Source: Enhydrobacter aerosaccus
GTDB taxonomy: Bacteria > Pseudomonadota > Alphaproteobacteria > Reyranellales > Reyranellaceae
Reading direction: 5' to 3'
Length of the DNA stretch: 64,000 nucleotides
Assembly (NCBI GenBank): GCA_903832005.1
Contig: CAIKZO010000082.1
Coordinates: 1-64,000, forward strand
In this document: one piece after another, positions 1 to 7,061 of the stretch
How the letters are laid out: each line of letters opens with the position of its first letter
Position numbering within the stretch: the first letter of the stretch is position 1
Translations under genes and position numbers: made by a program
The notes under the pieces: generated by a model
Database searches by the model: none
What the model saw: only the letters and a program-made list of their open reading frames with translations
Told to the model about the DNA's origin: nothing

Positions 1-2
1 AA

Positions 3-131
3 GCCCGCGAAACCGAAGATTCCAAGCTTGAAATAAACTTCGGCTCTCAGATCCGCAACTACGTCCTCGCGCCGTACCGTCTCGTTAAGGACCTCCGCAG
101 CCGCCTCTCCATCGGCGATGTCGATCGCGTC
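3..131 (+). pseudogene. C-terminal fragment of an RF2-like peptide chain release factor
   Basis: Reading from base 3 on the plus strand gives a frame containing FGSQIRNYVLAPYRLVKDLR and then a GDVDRV-like stretch. This is the hallmark end region of peptide chain release factor 2, normally written GSQIRSYVxxPYxxVKDxRT and followed by a VLDGDLDxFI tail. The tail is absent: after about base 131 the frame runs into sequence that belongs, on the other strand, to an alpha/beta hydrolase. The F-G-S form before QIR differs from the W-G-H form usual in alphaproteobacterial RF2, so the segment may come from another organism. It starts at the window edge, so nothing upstream is known. RF2-like identity is fairly sure; whether it is real DNA context or an assembly join is open. 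Confidence 0.68.
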
Positions 132-383
132 GGCGACAAGCTTGTCGAAGAGATAGTTGTCGAGATTGGCGGGATCCGGTCGCGCGCCCGGCGAGTAGCC
201 GCGCTGGTCGGGCGCGACCGCCCGATAGCCTGCCTTCGCCAGCTCCGGCAGCGCCGCGCGCCAACTATGACGCGACTCCGGAAAGCCATGGAGCAGAAGC
301 ACAAGGACGCCGCCGGCAGGGCCGGCGACGTCCGCGCTGAATTCGAGACCGGATCGGGTTTTGATCTTTATCGTTTCGATCAT
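111..383 (-). pseudogene. Alpha/beta hydrolase, N-terminal fragment (truncated)
   Basis: The minus-strand frame from ATG at 383 encodes an alpha/beta-hydrolase fold start. It has a beta strand followed by LLLHGFPESRHSWR (residues about 29-42, the oxyanion-hole HGFP motif) and AVAPDQRGYSPGARP (55-69), as in epoxide hydrolase or haloalkane dehalogenase-like enzymes. Similarity stops near residue 91 (IDIAD). The nucleophile elbow GHDWGG that should follow is missing, and the frame continues into antisense of a release-factor fragment. The gene starts 8 bases after the stop of the upstream dienelactone hydrolase, so it probably was the second gene of that operon. As present it cannot be a working hydrolase. 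Confidence 0.72.
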
Positions 384-391
384 GCCGCCGA

Positions 392-1279
392 TCAGACCAC
401 GCCGTTGGCCTTGAACCAAGCCAGGCAGAGCTGCCAGCCGTCGTCCGCGGCCGCCTTGCGATAGGACGGGCGGTAGTCGGCGTTGAAGGCGTGCGGCGTG
501 TCTGGATAGACCTTGATCTGCGACTTCTGCGCTGCCGGATTGCTCGAGGCCTTCAGGGCCGCGAGCATCTTGTTCACCGAGTCCTGGCTGATGCCGGTAT
601 CGGCGCCACCGTAGAGGCCCTGAACCGGACCATGCAGTTGGCCGACGATGTCGATCGGATTGGTCGGCGACAGCGGCGTCGCGTCCTTCACCAGCGGGCC
701 GTACCAGGCCACGCCCGCCTTCACCGCCGGATTGTGCGCATCGTACATCCACACGATGCGGCCGCCCCAGCAGAAGCCGGTGATGCCGAGCTTGCTCGTG
801 TCCGCCTTGCCGCCATCGCGGGCGGCGAAGGCCACGGTCGAATCCATGTCGCTCATGACCTGCGCGTCGGGAACCTTGTTCACGATATTCTTCAGCAGGC
901 CCTCGAGGGTCGCCTCGTTCTGAGGGTCGCCTTGGCGGAAGTAGAGTTCCGGCGCGATCGCGTAGTAGCCGGCCTTGGCAAAGCGGCGGCACATGTCGGC
1001 GATATGAACGTGGACGCCGAACACTTCCTGCGTGACCAGGATCGTGGCGAAGCCCGTGCCCGTCGCCGGATAGGCGCGATAGCCGCGCATCTGCTTGCCG
1101 TCCTTGGTCGCAATCGAGACCTCGCCGGTGATGATGCCGTCGCCCGGCGTGACGATCATGGTCTGAGCCTGCACCGGCTGGACCGAAAGTGCGAAGGCGC
1201 TGCCGAGAGCGGCAGTGGTGCCGAACAGTGCCCTGCGGCGCGAGACGCTGTCGTCGAATGAGATGTTGTCGCCGTCCAT
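392..1279 (-). CDS. Exported dienelactone hydrolase family protein (Tat signal)
   Basis: This 295-residue protein belongs to the dienelactone hydrolase (carboxymethylenebutenolidase-like) family of alpha/beta hydrolases. It has a twin-arginine signal: SRRRALFG at residues 13-20, a hydrophobic stretch and an AQA-like cleavage region near 37-39. The nucleophile elbow is GFCWGG with Cys170, and the likely acid and base are Asp227 and His263 (TPHAF). AGGGGG sits about 8 bases before the ATG. Classical dienelactone hydrolases are cytosolic and degrade chlorocatechol products; the signal peptide suggests periplasmic action on an unknown ester or lactone. A second exported family member lies just upstream on the same strand. 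Confidence 0.88.
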   Translation of the reverse strand: MDGDNISFDDSVSRRRALFGTTAALGSAFALSVQPVQAQTMIVTPGDGIITGEVSIATKDGKQMRGYRAYPATGTGFATILVTQEVFGVHVHIADMCRRFAKAGYYAIAPELYFRQGDPQNEATLEGLLKNIVNKVPDAQVMSDMDSTVAFAARDGGKADTSKLGITGFCWGGRIVWMYDAHNPAVKAGVAWYGPLVKDATPLSPTNPIDIVGQLHGPVQGLYGGADTGISQDSVNKMLAALKASSNPAAQKSQIKVYPDTPHAFNADYRPSYRKAAADDGWQLCLAWFKANGVV

Positions 1280-1357
1280 GATTAAGCCCCCTGTGAAGTG
1301 ACTGGCGGAGGGAGCCTAGGATACGGTTCCCTCCGCGCCACAATCACAATTGGGAGA

Positions 1358-2149
1358 TCACTTGAGGTTGGCAGCGAAGAACTTGGCCGCTTCGCCCTCC
1401 GCCTGCTCGTTCACCTTGGCGTCGTATTTCAGCGGCAGATTGAACTTTTCGCCGAGCGCCGTCGCTTCGGGATTGGTGAAGGCGTGCACGGCGCCGGGAT
1501 ACTCGATGATCTTGTAGTGGGTCTTCGCGGCGTCGAGATCCTTCTTCAAGGTGTCGTACTGTTCGCGCTTCACGAAAGGATCGTCCGCGCCGTTCAGGAT
1601 CAGGATCTTCGCCTTGACGGCACCCGGTGCCGGCGCGGGCGTGTTGAGGCCGAGCGAGGCATGGAAGCCCGTGACCGCGACGAGATCGTCGCCGGTGCGC
1701 GCCATGTTCAGCACGACGGCGCCACCGAAGCAGTAGCCGACCGCGCCGATCTTCTGCGGATTGACCGAGGCCTGCTTGGCCAGCACGGCCTGCGCTGCCT
1801 TGAAGCGCGACACCATCGCCGCCGGATCCTTCATCACGCCGCCCGAGAGTGCGCCAGCGTCCTTCGGATTGTCCGCGGTCTTCGCGTCGCCGTACATGTC
1901 GGCAATGATCACCGTGTAGCCCTGCTGGACGAAGAGCTTCGCCTGATTGTGCATATGCGGGGTGATGCCCCACCACTCGTGCACCATGACGAGGCCGGGC
2001 CGCTTGGCCGTGTTCGCATCGTCATAAACGACGAAGCCCTTCAGGGTGGTGTCGCCGTCCTTGTAGGTAACAGGCTCTTCCTTGACCGCAGCATTCGCGT
2101 TCGCGATCACGGCCATCGCACACAGCGCACTCAATACGATTGTTCGCAT
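1358..2149 (-). CDS. Exported dienelactone hydrolase family protein (Sec signal)
   Basis: This 263-residue protein starts MRTIVLSALCAMAVIANANA, a Sec signal peptide with likely cleavage after about residue 20. GGGAGG lies 7 bases before this ATG, so I prefer it to an in-frame start 27 bases further upstream. The mature part is a dienelactone hydrolase fold: HEWWGI (57-62), nucleophile elbow GYCFGG with Cys140, acid near Asp190 (NGADDPF) and His222 (AVHAF). It is same-strand with, and 78 bases upstream of, the Tat-exported homologue, so the two may be co-transcribed. Family assignment is firm; substrate and pathway are unknown. Confidence 0.88.
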   Translation of the reverse strand: MRTIVLSALCAMAVIANANAAVKEEPVTYKDGDTTLKGFVVYDDANTAKRPGLVMVHEWWGITPHMHNQAKLFVQQGYTVIIADMYGDAKTADNPKDAGALSGGVMKDPAAMVSRFKAAQAVLAKQASVNPQKIGAVGYCFGGAVVLNMARTGDDLVAVTGFHASLGLNTPAPAPGAVKAKILILNGADDPFVKREQYDTLKKDLDAAKTHYKIIEYPGAVHAFTNPEATALGEKFNLPLKYDAKVNEQAEGEAAKFFAANLK

Positions 2150-2227
2150 TTTTGACCTCCCTCGTTTCTTGAGCATTCAGCTTGGCATGGGGGCCATGGC
2201 CGCGCCAGACGAGGGCCGCGATCACAT

Positions 2228-3385
2228 TTAGGCGATGTGGTCCAAAGCGAGATATTCCGGGCTCTGCATCTCCATCAGCCGGGAGACGGTGCGCTGGAAT
2301 TCGAAGGCGCCGTCGCCCTCGGTATAAAGCTTGTCGGGTGACGTGGCTGCCGAGCAGATGAACTTCACCTTCTTCTCATAGAAGGTGTCGATCATGGTGA
2401 TGAAGCGCGCAGCTTTGTCGCGATTGTCCGGTCCCATCTTCGGAATCTCGGCCACGATGACCGAATGGAAGTGCTCGGCGATGCACAGGAAGTCGGCCGC
2501 GCCCATCGGCTTGGCGCACCAGTCGAGATAGTGCGCCATGGCGACGCCCGGCGCGGCGCGTGGCACCTCGACGTCGCGGCCCTGCGTACGCAACACGCGC
2601 GGCTCGCCGTCGGCCCCGCCCGACAGCGCGCGGAATGCCTCGTCGAGTTTCTTGGTGGCCCAGGCGCCGAGCGGCGTCAGATACATGTCGAGCTCGCGCA
2701 GGCGATCCATCCGGTAGTCCTGGCCGCCGCCCAGTTCTAGGATCTCGAGGCGCCGCTTCATCAGCTCGATGAACGGCAGGAAGCGGTCACGCTGCAGGCC
2801 GTTCTTGTAAAGATCGTCGGGCGCGCGGTTCGAAGTGGCGATCACCGTCAGCCCTTCGTCGAACAAAGTCTCGAACAGGCGACCGAGGATCATCGCATCG
2901 GCGATGTTGGTGACCTGGAATTCGTCGAAGCAGAGCAGCCGCGTCTCCGAGGCGATTGCCTTGGCGATCGGCACGATCGTGTCGGACTCCGGCGGCGCGC
3001 CCTTGGCCGCCAGCTCCTCGCGCCGCTTATGGAGACGCTCGTGCACCTCGAGCATGAACTCATGGAAATGGACGCGGCGCTTCTTCGCCACGGGCGCGTC
3101 GGCAAAGAAAAGGTCCATCAGCATCGACTTGCCGCGCCCGACCGGTCCCCAGATATAGAGGCCGTGCGGCCCGGCGGGCGGCTTGGCCGCCTGCCCGAGG
3201 CCAAGCCACGACAAGAGACCCGGCTTGGCCTGCTGGCCCGTCCCCGCCTTCAACTGGTCGAAGACCACCTGCAGGCGCGCCACGATCTTTTCCTGCACGG
3301 GATCGGAATGGACCTGGCCCGCGGCGCGGCGCGCGGCGAGGTTGGCGGCAGGTCCCTTGCCGGTTGTGGGCATATCGGCGTCCAT
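2228..3385 (-). CDS. zapE: Cell division protein ZapE / AFG1-like ATPase
   Basis: ZapE (AFG1/LACE1 family) is a P-loop ATPase that in Escherichia coli associates with the Z-ring; the mitochondrial homologue helps protein quality control. The 385-residue protein has Walker A GPVGRGKS at residues 80-87 and Walker B LLCFDEF at 150-156, then TSNRAPDDLYKNGLQRDRF, which is typical of the family. Length is normal. A second ATG four codons in is an equally possible start, and neither has a strong ribosome binding site. It is divergent from fmt with a gap of 51 bases that must hold both promoters. Confidence 0.92.
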   Translation of the reverse strand: MDADMPTTGKGPAANLAARRAAGQVHSDPVQEKIVARLQVVFDQLKAGTGQQAKPGLLSWLGLGQAAKPPAGPHGLYIWGPVGRGKSMLMDLFFADAPVAKKRRVHFHEFMLEVHERLHKRREELAAKGAPPESDTIVPIAKAIASETRLLCFDEFQVTNIADAMILGRLFETLFDEGLTVIATSNRAPDDLYKNGLQRDRFLPFIELMKRRLEILELGGGQDYRMDRLRELDMYLTPLGAWATKKLDEAFRALSGGADGEPRVLRTQGRDVEVPRAAPGVAMAHYLDWCAKPMGAADFLCIAEHFHSVIVAEIPKMGPDNRDKAARFITMIDTFYEKKVKFICSAATSPDKLYTEGDGAFEFQRTVSRLMEMQSPEYLALDHIA

Positions 3386-3436
3386 GACGGCCGCATAACT
3401 AGCTCACCGGCGCGCGGCTGCCTATAAGATGCGGCA

Positions 3437-4399
3437 ATGAAGATTGCGTTCCTCGGCACGTCGGAATTCGCGGTGCCCGCCCTGCAGGCGCTGGTCGACG
3501 CCGGCCACGACCTGGTCGCGGTCTATACCCGTGCGCCCAAGCCCGCCGGCCGTGGCCAGCAGGAGCGCAAGACGCCCGTGCATCTGCTGGCCGACACGCT
3601 GGGTCTCGCCGTGCGAACGCCCAGGACACTCAAGACCGACGAAGAGGCCGACGCCTTCCGCGCGCTCGATCTCGACGCGGCCGTCGTCGTCTCCTACGGC
3701 CACATCCTGACCAAGAGCTTCCTCGACGCGCCGGTGCTGGGCTGCGTCAACATCCACGGCTCGCTGCTGCCGCGCTGGCGCGGCGCGGCGCCGATCCATC
3801 GCGCCATTCTGGCCGGCGATGCCGAGACCGGCGTCACCACCATGCGGATGGATGAGGGTCTCGACACCGGCCCGATGCTGCTGGCGGAACGCACACCGAT
3901 CTCCGCGGGCGACACGGCGGAGGCCGTGCACGACCGGCTGGCCGCGCTGGGCGCGACGCTGATCGTGTCGACGCTCGACGGGCTGATGCGCAAGAGCATC
4001 GACCCGACGCCGCAGCCAGAGGATGGCGTCACCTACGCCCACAAGCTCGGCAAGGAAGAAGGCGTGCTCGACTGGCGCCGCGCCGCCGCCGAACTCGAAC
4101 GCAAGGTGCGCGCGTTCCATCCGTGGCCCGGTACGTCGTTCGAACTGAACGGCGAGCGCATCAAGGTTCTGGAGGCAGCTCTGGCGCTGGTGGGCGGTGC
4201 GCCGGGCACGCTCAGCATCGCGCGCGACGGTTTCCCGATCGTGGCCTGCGGCTCGGGCGGGCTGAAGCTGCTGCGGCTGCAGCGTCCGGGCAAGTCGGCG
4301 GTCGCGGCCGACGCCTTCCTGCGAGGCTTCACCCTGCCGGCGGGGACGGTGCTGCCCTCGCCCGCCGTCGTCTCGCTGCCGCAATCGCGGCCGTCCTGA
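3437..4399 (+). CDS. fmt: Methionyl-tRNA formyltransferase
   Basis: Fmt transfers the formyl group from 10-formyltetrahydrofolate to methionyl-tRNA(fMet) for translation initiation. The 320-residue protein shows the N-terminal transferase domain: FLGTSEFAVPALQAL (5-19), the catalytic NIHGSLLPRWRGAAPI block with Asn105 and His107, and GLDTGPML with Asp143. A C-terminal OB-like tRNA-binding domain follows from about residue 205. It is followed two bases later by truA. In many alphaproteobacteria def, fmt and truA are neighbours; def is not present here. Confidence 0.97.
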   Translation: MKIAFLGTSEFAVPALQALVDAGHDLVAVYTRAPKPAGRGQQERKTPVHLLADTLGLAVRTPRTLKTDEEADAFRALDLDAAVVVSYGHILTKSFLDAPVLGCVNIHGSLLPRWRGAAPIHRAILAGDAETGVTTMRMDEGLDTGPMLLAERTPISAGDTAEAVHDRLAALGATLIVSTLDGLMRKSIDPTPQPEDGVTYAHKLGKEEGVLDWRRAAAELERKVRAFHPWPGTSFELNGERIKVLEAALALVGGAPGTLSIARDGFPIVACGSGGLKLLRLQRPGKSAVAADAFLRGFTLPAGTVLPSPAVVSLPQSRPS

Positions 4400-4401
4400 C
4401 G

Positions 4402-5193
4402 GTGCCGCGCTACAAGATCTCCGTCGAATACGACGGTGGCCCCTTCGTCGGCTGGCAGCGCCAGGACACCGGCCCCTCGATCCAGGCGGCACTTGAGGAC
4501 GCGATCTTCGCCTTCTCGGGCGAACGGCTGAAGGTCCGCGCCGCCGGCCGCACCGATTCAGGCGTTCACGCACGAGCCCAGGTCGCGCACTTCGACCTCA
4601 CGACGGAGAAGCCCGCCGACGAGATACGCGGTGCGCTCAACTATCACCTCAAGCCCAACCCGATCGCCGTGCCGACGGTCGAGCTGGCGCCGCCCGGCTT
4701 CCATGCGCGCTTCTCGGCCAACCATCGCGGCTACCGCTACCGTATCCTGAACCGGCGGGTGCGCGCGGGCATCGACGCGGGCTTCGTCTGGCACGTGCCG
4801 GTCCCGCTCGACGTCGCGAAGATGTCCGAGGCGGCGGCGGTGCTGGTGGGCCACCACGACTTCAACAGCTTCCGCTCCGTCGCCTGCCAGGCGAAGTCGT
4901 CGGTGCGAACCCTCGACGAACTTTCCGTGCGGCGCGACGGCGAGGAAATTCTGGTCGACGTAGGCGCGCGTTCGTTCCTGCACAATCAGGTGCGCATCCT
5001 GGTCGGCACCCTGGCGCTGGTCGGACGCGGCCAGTGGAGCAAGCGCGACGTCGAGGAAGCCTTGGCTGCCTGTGACCGCACACGCGCCGGCCCCACGGCA
5101 CCGCCGCAGGGCCTCTGCCTCATGAAGGTGGGCTACGGCCCCTCAGGTGCCGGGCAACGGGACGACGCCGAGGAGACGGTCGACGATGAGTGA
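4402..5193 (+). CDS. truA: tRNA pseudouridine(38-40) synthase TruA
   Basis: TruA isomerises uridines 38-40 in the tRNA anticodon stem-loop. The start chosen is GTG at 4402, two bases after the fmt stop, giving VPRYKISVEYDGGPFVGWQR, the standard family beginning. The open frame extends further upstream but only inside fmt. The catalytic aspartate is Asp52 in GRTDSGVHA. FHARFSANHRGYRYRI and FLHNQVRILVGTL are later family blocks. At 263 residues it is of normal length. Its last 51 bases overlap, tail to tail, the membrane-protein gene on the other strand. Confidence 0.96.
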   Translation: MPRYKISVEYDGGPFVGWQRQDTGPSIQAALEDAIFAFSGERLKVRAAGRTDSGVHARAQVAHFDLTTEKPADEIRGALNYHLKPNPIAVPTVELAPPGFHARFSANHRGYRYRILNRRVRAGIDAGFVWHVPVPLDVAKMSEAAAVLVGHHDFNSFRSVACQAKSSVRTLDELSVRRDGEEILVDVGARSFLHNQVRILVGTLALVGRGQWSKRDVEEALAACDRTRAGPTAPPQGLCLMKVGYGPSGAGQRDDAEETVDDE

Positions 5194-5727
5194 TAGCAGC
5201 AGCGACGGCATCCAGTTCACGATCAGCAGCAGGATCGAGTACGGCCAGCTGAGGCCGAGCGACACGCGCGTCGCCATCAGGAACCAGTAGTAGAACAGCA
5301 GCTGCAGGCCGGTTTCGACGATCTGGCCAACCGGGCGCGGCGCCACCAGGGTGAGTGCCAGGGCCACCACCGCCATCACCATCACCGGCAGGTTGATCCA
5401 GTTCAGCGCCGCGATGTAGCGCGGATAGTTGTCGAGCCAACGTCGCCGGCGCGCGATCTCGTAGAACAGCACCGGGAATAGCAGCCAGTCGACGACGAAG
5501 TGCAACGCCTCGATGGCGACGATCTCGCCGGTGTCGGCGGCAGTATCGACGCTCGAATAGTAGAGCAGCAGGTAGAGGCCGTAGAGCGGCGCCGCCAGCG
5601 CCATCACCCGGAACGATCGAAGGCAGCCTTCGATCGTGTTCTCGAAATAGAGCGGCGCGCCCGGATCGCGCTGCAGGAACCGGAGCGCCCCCTGCACGCC
5701 GCGGGCGATCTCGCTCGCATTGAGCAC
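5143..5727 (-). CDS. Multi-pass membrane protein of unknown function
   Basis: This protein of about 194 residues starts with GTG at 5727, preceded by GAGGAG; the frame is open further upstream but that part is antisense-like sequence within dapE. Hydrophobic segments lie at about residues 40-58, 71-90, 108-129, 138-152 and 162-186, so four or five membrane helices are likely. The arrangement is loosely like small YIP1-type proteins, but I cannot name the family. The gene lies 10 bases downstream of dapE on the same strand, so it is probably co-transcribed with it. Its end overlaps the end of truA by 51 bases. Confidence 0.72.
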   Translation of the reverse strand: MLNASEIARGVQGALRFLQRDPGAPLYFENTIEGCLRSFRVMALAAPLYGLYLLLYYSSVDTAADTGEIVAIEALHFVVDWLLFPVLFYEIARRRRWLDNYPRYIAALNWINLPVMVMAVVALALTLVAPRPVGQIVETGLQLLFYYWFLMATRVSLGLSWPYSILLLIVNWMPSLLLSLIVDRLLGVVPLPGT

Positions 5728-5737
5728 AGTGCTCTCC

Positions 5738-6937
5738 TCAGACGGCGAAGAAACGGTCGAGCATCGTCTCGTAGACGAGGCTGAGCGTCTTGAGGTCGGC
5801 GATCGCGCTCTTCTCGTCGACCTTGTGCATGCTCTCGCCGACCAGGCCGAATTCCAGCACCGGGCAATAGCTGCGGATGAAGCGGGCATCCGAGGTGCCG
5901 CCGGTGGTCGACAGCTCGCACTCGACACCCGCCACGTCGCGCACCGCACCCGCCACCAGCTCCGACAGCTGACCCGGCGGCGTATAGAAGGACTCGCCCG
6001 AGACCGAGACCTGATATTCGACGATACCGTTGCCGCCCAGCGCCTCATTGGCCTTGTCGATCCGCGCCTTCAGGTGCGCGAACAACGTCTTGGACGTCCA
6101 CAGGTCGTTGAAGCGCGTATTGAAGCGCGCCTTGGCGACGCCCGGCGCGATGTTGGTCGCGGGATTGCCGACGTCGACGGTCGTGAACTGCAGCGAGGTC
6201 GGCTGGAAGTGCGTCGAGCCCTTGTCGATCGGCTCGCGCACCAGCGCCTCGATCATCGCCGACAGGCGATGGATCGCGTTGTCGAGCCGCTCGGGATAGG
6301 CCACGTGGCCCTGGATGCCGCGGACGGTCATGTCGACCGTCATGCTGCCGCGCCGGCCGATCTTCATCATGTCGCCGAAGCGTCGCGAGCTCGTCGGCTC
6401 GCCGACCACGCAGGCGTCGATCTTCTCGCCGCGGTCGGCCAGGCGCTTCAGCATCTTCACCGTACCGTTGACCGCGGGGCCTTCCTCGTCGCCGGTGATC
6501 AAGAGGCTGATCGCGCCGCCGAAGTTCGTGCCACGCTTTGCCACGAAGCGCGCGGCCGCCTCGGAGAAGGCCGCGATCGCGCCCTTCATGTCGGCGGCAC
6601 CTCGGCCGAACAAATAGTCGCCGGAAAGCTCGGCCGCGAACGGCCCGATCGTCCACGACGACAAGTCGCCCACCGGCACGACGTCGGAGTGGCCGGCAAA
6701 GCAGAAATGCTTGCCGTTGCCATCCTTGTCCTGGCCGATGCGGGCATAGAGGTTGGCGACGTCGTCGCTGCCCTTCTCACTGAAGTCCATGCGCTCGCAG
6801 CGGAAGCCGACCGAGGCCAGCACCTTCTCCAGCAATTGCAGGGCGCCGGCTTCGCGCGGCGTCACGCTCTCGCAACGCACCAGGGCGCGCGTCAGTTCGA
6901 TCGTGTCGGTTGCAGCGGGAGCGAGTGTGTCGGGCAT
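5738..6937 (-). CDS. dapE: Succinyl-diaminopimelate desuccinylase
   Basis: DapE hydrolyses N-succinyl-LL-2,6-diaminopimelate in the lysine and peptidoglycan precursor pathway. It is a dinuclear zinc M20 peptidase-family enzyme. From ATG 6937 the protein has 399 residues. His83 and Asp85 lie in AGHSDVVPVG, the bridging Asp116 in GRGAADMKGA, and Glu151/Glu152 in ITGDEEGPA. VVGEPTSS and the closing MHKVDEKSAI are also canonical. A GTG nine codons upstream is an alternative start, but the ATG fits the family beginning better. The likely terminator of smc lies just upstream. Confidence 0.96.
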   Translation of the reverse strand: MPDTLAPAATDTIELTRALVRCESVTPREAGALQLLEKVLASVGFRCERMDFSEKGSDDVANLYARIGQDKDGNGKHFCFAGHSDVVPVGDLSSWTIGPFAAELSGDYLFGRGAADMKGAIAAFSEAAARFVAKRGTNFGGAISLLITGDEEGPAVNGTVKMLKRLADRGEKIDACVVGEPTSSRRFGDMMKIGRRGSMTVDMTVRGIQGHVAYPERLDNAIHRLSAMIEALVREPIDKGSTHFQPTSLQFTTVDVGNPATNIAPGVAKARFNTRFNDLWTSKTLFAHLKARIDKANEALGGNGIVEYQVSVSGESFYTPPGQLSELVAGAVRDVAGVECELSTTGGTSDARFIRSYCPVLEFGLVGESMHKVDEKSAIADLKTLSLVYETMLDRFFAV

Positions 6938-6972
6938 GGCGGGAAAATACAGGTACCTTTCCACAAAGAGAA

Positions 6973-6998
6973 GGGCGCCGGTCTAACAACCGGCGCCC
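6973..6998 (-). terminator. Likely terminator downstream of smc
   Basis: A perfect 9-bp stem (GGGCGCCGG / CCGGCGCCC) with an 8-base loop lies between the smc stop and the dapE start. Read on the minus strand it is followed by TTCTCTTT, a fair T-rich tail. It probably ends transcription coming from smc before dapE. Confidence 0.6.
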
Positions 6999-7061
6999 AG
7001 TCACATTTTGAGAGGAAGATAGTCTTCTTCTTGGGTTGAACCTCGTTAAGCCGCCGGTCGC

